Shown piece after piece: positions 42,001 to 50,226 of a stretch of 64,000 nucleotides of DNA. Both the position numbers and the translations under genes were made by a program. Position 1 is the first letter of the stretch. Each line of letters opens with the position of its first letter. The DNA is from Candidatus Faecousia excrementipullorum. GTDB taxonomy: Bacteria; Bacillota; Clostridia; Oscillospirales; Oscillospiraceae. The stretch lies in the NCBI GenBank assembly GCA_018712825.1, contig DVGG01000046.1, forward strand, positions 1-64,000, in the 5' to 3' direction. Under the pieces are notes generated by a model. The model saw nothing but the letters and a program-made list of their open reading frames with translations. It had not been told where the DNA came from and ran no database searches.

Positions 42001-42681
42001 ATGTCAAAGAGGAAAAAGATTCATGTAGAAGAAAAGATAAGAATTGCACGAGCCTGTAGCAGCGGGGAAATAAGCATCTGTGCTGCAGCTGCACAAATTG
42101 GGGTAGATCATCACACAGTTGGAGATTGGGTTCGGAAGTATCAAACGGAAGGTGTGGAGGAATTTCTGCCCCGCAATACAAATAAGCGATATGACCCTGC
42201 GCTTAAGGAAGGAGCTGTAAAAGACTACCTATCCGGAAAAGGAAGTATCAGAGAGATTTGCAAAATATACAAGATCCGGTCAACTTATCAGCTCAGAGCT
42301 TGGATTAAGGTGTATAATGGTCATAAAGACTTCAAGAAACAGACAGGAGGAAGCCGTATGACCAAAGGAAGAGAAACTACCCAAACTGAGAGGATCGCAG
42401 TAGCAAAGGCATGTATTGCCAACGGCAAGAACTACGGAGAGGTTGCAATCGCGTACAATGTCAGCTATCAGCAGGCTCGCAGCTGGACGCTCAAGTACAT
42501 AGAAGGCGGTGAAAGTGCTCTGGAAGACCGGCGGGGCCAGCGAAAGAAGGATCAGCAGCCCCGGACAGAACAGGAGCAGGCACAGATCGAGATTGAGCAA
42601 CTCAAGCATAAGCTGAAGATGGTGGAAATGGAGAATCACCTACTAAAAAAATTGGAGGAGATAGAAAGGAGGCGGGGCTAA
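42001..42681 (+). CDS. IS3-family transposase OrfA
   Basis: 226-aa DNA-binding half of the transposase, long for OrfA. It contains three successive helix-turn-helix segments: about residues 8-55 (EKIRIARACSSGEISICAAA, QIGVDHHTVGDWVRKY), 62-108 (VKDYLSGKGSIREICKIYKI) and 128-175 (RIAVAKACIANGKNYGEVAI, YNVSYQQARSWTLKY). A leucine-zipper-like coiled coil follows (about 190-222). ATG 42001 is used; GTG 41965 is in frame but falls in the hairpin. The end holds the A7 slippery run (42645-42651). Confidence 0.88.
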   Translation: MSKRKKIHVEEKIRIARACSSGEISICAAAAQIGVDHHTVGDWVRKYQTEGVEEFLPRNTNKRYDPALKEGAVKDYLSGKGSIREICKIYKIRSTYQLRAWIKVYNGHKDFKKQTGGSRMTKGRETTQTERIAVAKACIANGKNYGEVAIAYNVSYQQARSWTLKYIEGGESALEDRRGQRKKDQQPRTEQEQAQIEIEQLKHKLKMVEMENHLLKKLEEIERRRG

Positions 42682-43580
42682 GCCAGGTTCGGCAATCTCA
42701 TATCTACCTGGCAATAAAAGAATGTAACGAGGAATACGGAGACCCTATTGAAGCATCCTGTGAACGATTGGGTGTGTCCAGAGCAGCCTATTATCGTTGG
42801 CTCAGCGGTAAAAAGTGCGCCAGAGAACTGGAAAACGAGAAGATTGCGGAGATTATGGAGCAAATCCATACCGATAATCCTGATAAAGGTTACCGCCGTA
42901 TTAAGGACGATCTGGCCCATGACCACAATCTAAATGTGAACGAGAAGCGAGTGCTTCGTATTTGCCGGAGCTTAGATATTAAATCTACCATTAAGTACAA
43001 GAATAACGGCTGTACACGACAGGCAGCGAATCCGCAGCATATAGCAAAAAACTGGCTGAACCGACAGTTCCACGCAAGCATGCCAAACGAAAAATGGCTG
43101 ACCGATGTAACAGAGTTTAAGTGGTACGAAGGACCTACTGTGCACAAGCTGTACCTCAGCGCAATCCTTGATCTATACGACCGCAGAATTGTTGCCTTTG
43201 TCATTCGAGACCGGAATGACAATCCTCTTGTATTTGATACCTTGGATGCCGCTATTAAGGCCAATCCGAACGCACACCCCTTATTCCATAGCGACAGAGG
43301 TTTTCAATACACCAACCGAGTATTCTACAACAAGCTAAAGAAAGCAAAAATGAAGCAGAGTATGTCCAGAGTGGCAAAGTGCATTGATAACGGTCCAATG
43401 GAAGGATTCTGGGGAATTCTCAAAAGAGAGAGGTACTACTGCAGACGGTTTACAAGTCGTGAGGAGCTTGTGCAGATGATTGAGAACTACATAACCTATT
43501 ACAACAACCGCCGAGTACAACGCAACCTGGGTGTACTGACGCCGATGGAGAAGCACGAGCGCTATCTCTTAGCGGCATAA
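42651..43580 (+). CDS. IS3-family transposase OrfB (integrase), expressed by -1 frameshift
   Basis: Frame open from the A7 run: reading CTA AAA AAA, a -1 slip joins OrfA to OrfB at 42651. OrfB has an HTH_21-like N-terminus (KGYRRIKDDL) and an rve integrase core. The DDE residues are D in WLTDVTEF, D in HSDRGFQYT and E in MEGFWGILKRE with the normal spacing. No good independent start exists; the nearest is TTG 42768. The product is the OrfAB fusion transposase of about 535 residues. Confidence 0.88.
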   Translation: MGGDRKEAGLSQVRQSHIYLAIKECNEEYGDPIEASCERLGVSRAAYYRWLSGKKCARELENEKIAEIMEQIHTDNPDKGYRRIKDDLAHDHNLNVNEKRVLRICRSLDIKSTIKYKNNGCTRQAANPQHIAKNWLNRQFHASMPNEKWLTDVTEFKWYEGPTVHKLYLSAILDLYDRRIVAFVIRDRNDNPLVFDTLDAAIKANPNAHPLFHSDRGFQYTNRVFYNKLKKAKMKQSMSRVAKCIDNGPMEGFWGILKRERYYCRRFTSREELVQMIENYITYYNNRRVQRNLGVLTPMEKHERYLLAA

Positions 43581-43746
43581 TAAAGCCTCAGAAAATGGCT
43601 GGACGATACGTCCTGACATTTCCTGAGGTTCCCACGGCACCGCAGTGCCGTGCATCCTAAAAAAGACTTCCGACAACCAAACCGGCTGCCGGAAGTACAG
43701 AAATTCTTTATTTTATTTCACTGTCCACTTGACGGGGAGCAGTTCA
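43581..43746. other. Non-coding right end of the insertion sequence
   Basis: No gene. It contains an 8-bp CACGGCAC-CGCA-GTGCCGTG hairpin (43633-43652), a minus-strand terminator (43659-43696) and the right inverted repeat (about 43711-43746). Confidence 0.7.
43659..43696 (-). terminator. Minus-strand terminator inside the insertion sequence
   Basis: On the minus strand ACTTCCG...CGGAAGT (43696-43690 and 43672-43666) is followed by CTTTTTT. It would stop transcription entering the element from the glycosyltransferase side. Confidence 0.7.
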
Positions 43747-43749
43747 GAT
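43747..43749. repeat. Right target-site duplication (GAT)
   Basis: GAT directly after the CA end of the element, matching 41937-41939. Confidence 0.8.
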
Positions 43750-43750
43750 T

Positions 43751-43768
43751 CCTGAGGGGGCAAAGTTT
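43751..43768. terminator. Right arm of the split bidirectional terminator
   Basis: CCTGAGGGGGCAAAGTTT, exact reverse complement of 41919-41936, 10 bp beyond the glycosyltransferase stop. It is separated from its partner by the insertion sequence, so it no longer forms a short hairpin. Confidence 0.85.
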
Positions 43769-43777
43769 GTTGAAACA

Positions 43778-45040
43778 TTATTTGGAGAAGGGCAGACTGC
43801 TGAGGGCTTCCATCAGCTTGGCATTCAGGTGAATGCAGTTGTCCACCGGCTTGTACCGCTTGGGATAAAAGCCGCTTTTGTACCGGTCGATGACCACATC
43901 GTAGCGCTTGAGGGCGTTATCCACCGCATCCTCCCAGGACAGATACAGCTCCCGGCTGGCAGCTTCTCCGATGGTGCGAAGATAGTCCTCCTTGCCATGC
44001 AGCTTCATAAGGCAGGCCGCCAGACTCTGGGCGTTTTCCTCCACCTGGAAGCAGTTGCGGTTGTGGGTGGTGCCGTCGGAGGCACAGCTTCCGGCGATGA
44101 GGACAGAGGGCAGGCTGCTGGCAGCTGCTTCCCGTACCACAAGACCGTTGGTATCGTAGGTAGAGGGGAACAGGAAGAGATTTGCCCGGGCGTACCAGCC
44201 CCGCAGAGCCTCCCGGTCCCGGATAGCGCCGGTGAAAATACAGGCATCCTCCAGACCCAGCTGGCGGGCATAGCTTTGAATCTCCGGCATATCGCTGCCG
44301 TCTCCCACAAACACCATGCGGTAGGGAAGCTTTTTGGCTTTCAGGGCAGCCAGGGCGTCCAGAATCAGCCGGATACCCTTGTACCAGCGCATACGCCCCA
44401 CAAACAGGTAAATGGGAACACCCTCCGGCAAATCGTATCCATCCGTATAGGCCGCAACCTGCTCCGGGGAAAGGCGGCTCCGGGGGACATCCACCCCGTT
44501 GGGCATAACGATGTAATCTCCTTCATAGCCTAAGGAACGGAGGCTTTGGGCCGTTCCTTCGCTGACAATCCACACTTCATCGCAGGCGTTGATATTTTCC
44601 GCCAGAATCTTCTTGCAGCTGTTTTGCAGATGCACAGACCTGATGGCTCTGGCCAGATCAATTTCAAACCGGGTATGATAAGTAAGAATCAAAGGTGCAT
44701 TTACAATATTCCGCAAAGCCCTTCCCATAAAGTTGGAGGCAAAGGGACAGTGACTGTGGAGCACCGCCACATCCACACTTTCCAGCCGCTTTGCAACAGA
44801 GGGGGAAAAGGGGATTCCGGACATATATCCAAACCCTTTGCGGGTATCCATACTGGGATAGCGAAGAATCGGATAAGGAAATGGAGAATCCTCCGCTTCC
44901 GGCAGGGCTGGGGTAACCACCACCGGGGAGAAGCCCCGGGCGTGTAGAATATTGCCATAGTTTACCACGGCATTTGCAACGCCATCAATCTGGGGGGGGA
45001 AGGAATCGTTCAGTAATCCAATAATCTGCTTTTCCTGCAT
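43778..45040 (-). CDS. GT4-family glycosyltransferase
   Basis: 420-aa GT-B glycosyltransferase. N-terminal donor-independent domain starts GLLNDSFPPQIDGVANAVVNY, the usual GT4 opening, and has HSHCPFASNFMG and LTYHTRFEIDL. The C-terminal domain (from about 205) has LFVGRMRWYKGIRLILDAL, FVGDGSDMPE, and LFLFPSTYDTNGLVVREAAA with the E-x7-E pattern. Closest known types are diacylglycerol glucosyl- or mannosyltransferases making membrane glycolipids; substrate is inferred. It stands alone, and its terminator was split by the insertion sequence. Confidence 0.88.
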   Translation of the reverse strand: MQEKQIIGLLNDSFPPQIDGVANAVVNYGNILHARGFSPVVVTPALPEAEDSPFPYPILRYPSMDTRKGFGYMSGIPFSPSVAKRLESVDVAVLHSHCPFASNFMGRALRNIVNAPLILTYHTRFEIDLARAIRSVHLQNSCKKILAENINACDEVWIVSEGTAQSLRSLGYEGDYIVMPNGVDVPRSRLSPEQVAAYTDGYDLPEGVPIYLFVGRMRWYKGIRLILDALAALKAKKLPYRMVFVGDGSDMPEIQSYARQLGLEDACIFTGAIRDREALRGWYARANLFLFPSTYDTNGLVVREAAASSLPSVLIAGSCASDGTTHNRNCFQVEENAQSLAACLMKLHGKEDYLRTIGEAASRELYLSWEDAVDNALKRYDVVIDRYKSGFYPKRYKPVDNCIHLNAKLMEALSSLPFSK

Positions 45041-45158
45041 TCTATCACCTTATATCGACATTATATTGTAATTATAACATTATTCACAAAAAAGTAAAGG
45101 ACATATCCCAAATCTGGAAATGGGTTTTGTAGAAGGTAAATGAATCCTGAAAAAAAAG

Positions 45159-45187
45159 TTGAATTGCGTCGGAATGTGCAGTATAAT
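45159..45187 (+). promoter_or_regulatory. Promoter of the zinc-ribbon protein gene
   Basis: TTGAAT (45159-45164), 17-bp spacer, TATAAT (45182-45187). The start would be near 45194, giving a leader of about 50 nt to ATG 45247. Confidence 0.8.
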
Positions 45188-45246
45188 AACGCCATCGAAA
45201 GGGATTCCCTGCGGGGAGGTCCCAGGAAGGGAAAGGAAGGGATTTT

Positions 45247-47046
45247 ATGTTTTGTAATCAGTGCGGCGGAAAAATTCCGGACAACGTGAAGTTCTGCCCC
45301 AACTGCGGAGCACTGGTGGGGAATATTCCCGAAGAACCGGTAGCACCGACGGCGCAGGAACCGGAGAACGGCTTTGCCTTCACCCCCCAGCCGGATTTTG
45401 ACGGGCAGCCGGAAAACAAAAAGCCGAAAATGGGCAAAGGCAAGATTGCCCTGCTTGCGGTTTTGGGCGTTGTGGTGGTTGCAGCCATTGTGGCTTTGCT
45501 GAATATGAATGCCATCCGGGCATTCTTTGTCCGCAACAGCTCTCCTGCCAGCTTTATGCAGACCGTTGAAGGGGATGCCATGGGCAGCATGGTGGATTCC
45601 CTCAGCAATACATATGGCAGACTTCTGGAATCTGCCGGCAAGCCCGGAGGTTTTACAGGAAGTGTAGAGATTGAGCTGTCCGACAGCACCATGACGATGC
45701 TCAATGCCATGCTGGCCCAGCAGGGAGCCGGTTTGGATTTAAGTTGGCTGAATAATATTGTGTTCAATACCCAGACCCAGTGGGACGGCAACCGTTCTTT
45801 GGTGAATGTAGGTGTGGGCCTGGGGGATGTGGAGATTGCCGCCTTCCAGATAATCACGGATATGGAGCAGATGAAGATGTGGCTGGCGATTCCCGAGCTG
45901 AACCAGCAGTATCTTGTGATGGATCTGTCCAAGGTATATTCCATGAGTATGCAGGTGGGAGATACCTCTGCGGTTATGCAGGAGGCACAGGCCATGCTTC
46001 GGAGCCTCCTGGAGCGTATGCCCCAGGAGGAAGTGGTCAACAGCCTGCTGAAAAAGTATATCGGCATTGTGCTGGGGTGCTTGAATGATGTGGAAAAGCA
46101 GGAAACCACCCTCCAGCTCAATGGACTGGAGCAGACCTGCACCCAGCTGAAAACCACAATCACACCGGAAAATCTCCTGGACATTGGAAAGACACTCCTC
46201 AGCGAGGTAAAATCCGATACCCAGATCAAGGATATTATCCTGGGTATGGGTGAGTTTGCCGCCGAGAATGGTGCGGTGGAAGACGGGCAGCAATTGTACG
46301 ATCAGTTTGTTGCCCAGATCGACAGTCTGCTGGAGCAGCTGGAGTCCCAGAAAGACAGCCTGGTTGCCCAGGCCGGAGATGGCGTCCTGGTTGTATATCA
46401 CTATGTGGATAGCCAGAACCGGATTATTGGCAGAGGTGTGGAGATGACCAACAGCGATTCTTCCAGCGCAGGTTCTTTCTACTATTATACCGTTACCCAG
46501 GGCGACAAGTTTGCCTTTGAGGCCAATCTGGGCACGCTGGTAATTACCGGCGATGGCACCATCAGCGGAAACCTTCTAAGCGGCGCCTATGTGCTTGCCT
46601 CTGAGGGTATGGAGATGCTGAAGGTGGATGTTACGGATTGGGATCAGGCCCGTTGGGAGGAGGGAACTCCCAGCGGAACCATTGGCCTGTCTTTCGGCGC
46701 AGATGTACTGGGACAGGTGCCCGTGGCAGAGGAAATGGTGCCCATGCTCAGCCAGATGCAGTTGACTTTTGCCTTTGATGTCAAGGAAGACCAGGCTGAT
46801 GTGAAGGTGAGCATACTGAGCAGCGGCATGGAGATTGTTTCTCTCCACGTCAGCGGGTCTGCCACCGAAGGCGGCGAGATTTCTGTTCCTGCGGAGGGCG
46901 TGGATGTGGAAGACCAGCAGGCGCTGTCCCAGTGGCTGATGGCGTTGGATTTCAATAAGCTTTTTGAGAATCTCGCCAATGCAGGTGTACCCCAGGAATA
47001 TTTGCTGGAGCTGCAACAGGTTCTGTTTGGCGGAATGGGATACTAA
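45247..47046 (+). CDS. Zinc-ribbon membrane protein of unknown function
   Basis: 599-aa protein. N-terminal zinc ribbon FCNQCGGKIPDNVKFCPNCG (two CxxC pairs) is followed by a Pro-rich linker, a single membrane segment (about residues 62-83, IALLAVLGVVVVAAIVALL) and a 500-residue, presumably extracytoplasmic part. The latter has many acidic and Gln residues (VEGDAMGSMVDSLSNTYGRL) and lipoprotein-like beta-strand stretches (FYYYTVTQGDKFAFEANLG). I do not recognise the outer domain. Cys in the ribbon would be cytoplasmic. Its own promoter and terminator make it monocistronic; function unknown. Confidence 0.85.
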   Translation: MFCNQCGGKIPDNVKFCPNCGALVGNIPEEPVAPTAQEPENGFAFTPQPDFDGQPENKKPKMGKGKIALLAVLGVVVVAAIVALLNMNAIRAFFVRNSSPASFMQTVEGDAMGSMVDSLSNTYGRLLESAGKPGGFTGSVEIELSDSTMTMLNAMLAQQGAGLDLSWLNNIVFNTQTQWDGNRSLVNVGVGLGDVEIAAFQIITDMEQMKMWLAIPELNQQYLVMDLSKVYSMSMQVGDTSAVMQEAQAMLRSLLERMPQEEVVNSLLKKYIGIVLGCLNDVEKQETTLQLNGLEQTCTQLKTTITPENLLDIGKTLLSEVKSDTQIKDIILGMGEFAAENGAVEDGQQLYDQFVAQIDSLLEQLESQKDSLVAQAGDGVLVVYHYVDSQNRIIGRGVEMTNSDSSSAGSFYYYTVTQGDKFAFEANLGTLVITGDGTISGNLLSGAYVLASEGMEMLKVDVTDWDQARWEEGTPSGTIGLSFGADVLGQVPVAEEMVPMLSQMQLTFAFDVKEDQADVKVSILSSGMEIVSLHVSGSATEGGEISVPAEGVDVEDQQALSQWLMALDFNKLFENLANAGVPQEYLLELQQVLFGGMGY

Positions 47047-47075
47047 ACGCTGCAGACCAATGGATAAATGAAAAT

Positions 47076-47112
47076 TCGGCGCTGGTTTCGTAAGACATCA
47101 GCGCCGATTTCC
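47076..47112 (+). terminator. Terminator of the zinc-ribbon gene
   Basis: 9-bp stem TCGGCGCTG / CAGCGCCGA (47076-47084, 47099-47107) followed by TTTCCTT. The tail is short, so termination may be partial and allow read-through to the ABC genes. Confidence 0.65.
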
Positions 47113-47132
47113 TTACGGGAGGAGGGCAACCC

Positions 47133-47801
47133 ATGGAGATTGCGGTGAATCATATTGCAAAAAAATACCGGGGGAAGGTGGTGCTGCGGGACGTATCCTT
47201 TGAAGCCTCTGACGGCATGTGTATTGGGATTCTGGGCAGTAACGGCTCTGGAAAGTCCACCCTTTTGTCCATACTGGCAGGCATCCAGCGGCCGGATGGG
47301 GGGAGCTTCCTCTGCGACGGCAAGGATTTGCTGAAGGACGGGAAAACCCGTTCTGCCAGAGTTGGCTATGTGCCCCAGGGGACGGCGCTGATTCCGGAGC
47401 TGACAGGGTGGGACAACCTGCTTTTGTGGTATGACAAAAAGGATTTGCAGCAGCAGCTGACAAAAGGGGTGCTGCGGCTTCTGGAGGTGGAGGAGTTCCT
47501 TCATAAGCCGGTGTGCAAGCTCTCCGGAGGCATGAAAAAGCGCCTGTCCATCGGCTGTTCCATGGCCCGGTGCCCCCAGCTTCTGCTGCTGGATGAGCCT
47601 ACGGCGGCTCTGGACCTTGCCTGTAAACAGACCATCGGCAACTACCTGCGGGCCTACAAAAAGGCAGGGGGAATCCTGGTGCTCATTACCCATGACCCGG
47701 AGGAGCTGTCCCTTTGCGATGCCTGGTATATTTTGAAGGATGGCGTGCTGGAAGCCTATGCCTATGATGGGAACATCCAAAAACTGGTGGAGAATATGTA
47801 G
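47133..47801 (+). CDS. ABC-2 transporter ATPase
   Basis: 222-aa ATPase. Walker A LGSNGSGKSTLLSILAG, signature KLSGGMKKRLSIGCSMA, Walker B LLLLDEPTAALDLA, H-loop LITHDPEE. The SGGMKKR signature is typical of DrrA/CcmA-like ABC-2 systems. Followed 3 bp later by two membrane subunits. The cargo is not predictable. Confidence 0.92.
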   Translation: MEIAVNHIAKKYRGKVVLRDVSFEASDGMCIGILGSNGSGKSTLLSILAGIQRPDGGSFLCDGKDLLKDGKTRSARVGYVPQGTALIPELTGWDNLLLWYDKKDLQQQLTKGVLRLLEVEEFLHKPVCKLSGGMKKRLSIGCSMARCPQLLLLDEPTAALDLACKQTIGNYLRAYKKAGGILVLITHDPEELSLCDAWYILKDGVLEAYAYDGNIQKLVENM

Positions 47802-47804
47802 CTT

Positions 47805-49028
47805 ATGAAACGATATTGGAAGGTGCAGCTGCGGCGGCTGATCCGCCCTCTGCCCTGGGCGCTTCTGACGGTGCTGGTGATTCTGGCAGCTCTTTTGCTG
47901 CTGGCCCGGGGCGTGATGGAGGACGCCCGGCAGGACCATCAGAAGATGAAAGTGGCGGTGGTGGGCATACAGGAGGACCCGTTGCTGCAAATGGGCCTCG
48001 TTGCCCTGCAAAATATGGATGCTTCCCGGTACTCCCTGGAACTGCTGGAAATGGACGAGGCCCAGGCCAAAGCAGCGCTGGAAAAAGGTGAGATTGCCGG
48101 TTACGGAGTCATCCCCCCGGACTTTGCCCAGGAGGCCATGTACGGCCATTTCCTGCCCATTACCTTTGTCACCACCCCGGGTTCTGCCGGGATGGTCTCG
48201 GTTCTGAAAGAGGAGATTACGGCTGCAATAGAAGAAATTCTGGTGACGGCTCAAAAGGGAATTTATGGCAGCTGGAACCTGCTGACAGACCATGGGCTGG
48301 AAGGGGAGGCACAGGGGATTGTCAACGGCATCAGCCTGACCTATGTGGAGCTGGTGCTGGCCCGAAACCGGGTATATACCCTGGAGGAGCTGGGCATCTC
48401 CCAGGGACTGACCCTGGTGCAGCATATGGCCCTGGGGATTCTTGTTGTGTTTTTGATGCTGGCTGCTTTGTGCTACAGCCCTGTGTTGGTGGGAGGGGAG
48501 CACACCCTTTCCCGACTTCTTGCCTCCCGTGGGGTGGGTGCCGGGAAGCAGATTCTGGCAGAATTGGGAAGCTTTCTTGTAAGCTTCAGCCTGCTGCTCC
48601 TGTGCGCCGGGGCTCTGGGCTTGCTTGCGGCCCATCTGGGAGGCTTCTCCCTGCCGTCGGTAAAAACCCTTCTTTTCTGGGTGTGGACAGCCCTTCCGGT
48701 GGTGGTGATGGTGGCTGCCTGGAGCTTTTTTCTGTTCTCCCTTGCCAAAGAGCTGGTAAGCGGTGTGCTGCTGGTGGCGCTTCTCTCTCTGGCTTTGTGC
48801 TTTGCAGGCGGCTGTATGTACCCGGCTTCCTTTTTCCCGGACGCAGTCCGGCAGACTGCCCGGTTCTTGCCCACAGGACTTGCCATGGAGCAGCTGTCCT
48901 GCTGCGTGACCGGAGGGCAGGGAAGTGGCGGCTGGCTGCTTTTGTATAGTGCCGGTTTTGCAGCCCTTACCTGGCTGCACAGAGTCGGCAGTATTTTGGG
49001 AGGTGGCAGCGTTGCAGCACCGGAATAA
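47805..49028 (+). CDS. ABC-2 type permease, subunit 1
   Basis: 407-aa membrane protein. One N-terminal helix (about residues 17-35) is followed by an extracytoplasmic region of roughly 150 residues. Five or six C-terminal helices follow (ALGILVVFLMLAALCYSPVLV, FLVSFSLLLLCAGALGLLAA, LVALLSLALCFAGGCMYP), giving the ABC2_membrane_3 architecture. Overlaps the next permease by 17 bp. It probably forms a heterodimer with it. Confidence 0.88.
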   Translation: MKRYWKVQLRRLIRPLPWALLTVLVILAALLLLARGVMEDARQDHQKMKVAVVGIQEDPLLQMGLVALQNMDASRYSLELLEMDEAQAKAALEKGEIAGYGVIPPDFAQEAMYGHFLPITFVTTPGSAGMVSVLKEEITAAIEEILVTAQKGIYGSWNLLTDHGLEGEAQGIVNGISLTYVELVLARNRVYTLEELGISQGLTLVQHMALGILVVFLMLAALCYSPVLVGGEHTLSRLLASRGVGAGKQILAELGSFLVSFSLLLLCAGALGLLAAHLGGFSLPSVKTLLFWVWTALPVVVMVAAWSFFLFSLAKELVSGVLLVALLSLALCFAGGCMYPASFFPDAVRQTARFLPTGLAMEQLSCCVTGGQGSGGWLLLYSAGFAALTWLHRVGSILGGGSVAAPE

Positions 49029-50157
49029 AGGACTTGTGTGGACTTGGCTGCTTACCAAGCGGCTGTATAAAAAGTGGACGTTCCTGTTGCTTCTGGCTCT
49101 GATACCTGCCTTGGTGCTGGGCTATGGACTGGTGGACAAGGGGGATGCGGGCGTGCTGACCATCGCCCTGTCCTGCCAGGACTGGGAGGATGAGGCTGCG
49201 GCGGAGATGGTGAACAGTCTTCAAAGCGGCTCCCAGCTGATTCGCTTTCAGGTTTATCCCACGGAGGACGCAGCTGAGGATGCGGTAAAATCCGCCCAGG
49301 CGGATGCAGCCTGGATTTTTCTGGAGGGTACCCGGGAGCGGCTGGAGGCTTTCGCCCATGGATTTTCCAACCGGGATGCCTTTATCCGGGTGGTGGAGCG
49401 GGAAGAATCGGTTTCCACCATTTTAGCCAGAGAAAAGCTGTCTGCTGCCGCCTATACCCAGGTGGGAGAGGCACTGTATGTCCGGTACCTGCGGGAAAAT
49501 GTTCCGGCGCTGGAAGGGGTTTCTCAGGAGGAGTTTCTGGAATATTTCCGGCAGGTGAATCTGAACGGGCAGCTCTTCACCTTTGCCTCCCATGGCCGGG
49601 ACACAAACTCCCGGGAGGCTTCCTATCTGACCGCTCCGGTGCGGGGGCTTCTGGCAGTGGTGGTGGTTCTTGCCGGACTGGCAGGTGCTATGTATTACCA
49701 GCAGGACAAGGCCGTGGGAACCTTCGCCCGGGTCCCGGAAAACCGGGGATTTCTCTTGGAAATGGGCAGCCAACTGCTGATTCTTGCAAATGTGCTGGGG
49801 GCTGCCCAGCTGGCACTGGTTCTGACGGGAGATGCCCGGGGCTTCTGGCCGGAGACGGGGGCTTTTGTGGTGTTTCTGTTTGCCTGCCTGGGGTTTTCCA
49901 TGCTTCTTGGCACCCTGCTTCCCCGCCGAAACGCCATGGCCGTTGCCCTGCCGGTGATTGCAGTAGCCATGCTGGCGGTGTGCCCTGTATTCTTTGACCT
50001 GGGATTCCTGCGAAGGTTCCAGCTCCTTTTCCCGCCTACCTATTTCCTCCGGGGACTGTACCAGCCCCAATATCTGCTGTGGGGACTGGTGTATGGAAGC
50101 GTGACCCTGCTGAGCGCCTTTGTTTTGGGGAAAATTCCGGGAAACCGTCGAATTTAG
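49012..50157 (+). CDS. ABC-2 type permease, subunit 2
   Basis: 381-aa paralogous membrane subunit with the same plan: N-terminal helix (FLLLLALIPALVLGYGLV), outer domain, and five or six C-terminal helices (GLLAVVVVLAGLAGAMYY, FVVFLFACLGFSMLLGTLL, VALPVIAVAMLAVCPVFF). I use TTG 49012, with GGGAGGTG 6 bp upstream inside the end of subunit 1; a longer in-frame start at 48925 lies inside that gene. Ends with a short segment before the MATE gene. Export function, cargo unknown. Confidence 0.86.
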   Translation: MQHRNKGLVWTWLLTKRLYKKWTFLLLLALIPALVLGYGLVDKGDAGVLTIALSCQDWEDEAAAEMVNSLQSGSQLIRFQVYPTEDAAEDAVKSAQADAAWIFLEGTRERLEAFAHGFSNRDAFIRVVEREESVSTILAREKLSAAAYTQVGEALYVRYLRENVPALEGVSQEEFLEYFRQVNLNGQLFTFASHGRDTNSREASYLTAPVRGLLAVVVVLAGLAGAMYYQQDKAVGTFARVPENRGFLLEMGSQLLILANVLGAAQLALVLTGDARGFWPETGAFVVFLFACLGFSMLLGTLLPRRNAMAVALPVIAVAMLAVCPVFFDLGFLRRFQLLFPPTYFLRGLYQPQYLLWGLVYGSVTLLSAFVLGKIPGNRRI

Positions 50158-50226
50158 ACTGGAAATATTTTTCCGCCGTGCTATAATTTATGTTAAAACT
50201 CCCCGCAAAGAGAAAGGTCTGGTAAA

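Larger units (their letters stand above)
41940..43746 (+). mobile_element. IS3-family (IS150-like) insertion sequence, 1807 bp
   Basis: Ends are TG...CA. The left inverted repeat TGATATGCTACCCC...GACAGTGAAA matches the reverse complement of the right end, TGAACTGCTCCCC...GACAGTGAAA; the last ten bases are identical. GAT duplications flank it. It carries orfA and orfB in overlapping phase joined by an A7 slippery run, and the OrfB DDE core is intact. Lower GC and different codon use from its surroundings mark it as acquired. Both frames are open, so it may be active. Confidence 0.92.

Noticed and set aside
41919-43768. Taking the outer 18-bp inverted arms as the ends of the insertion sequence
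   Set aside because: They lie outside GAT duplications and outside TG/CA ends that match IS150-type termini; they are the two halves of a pre-existing terminator instead.
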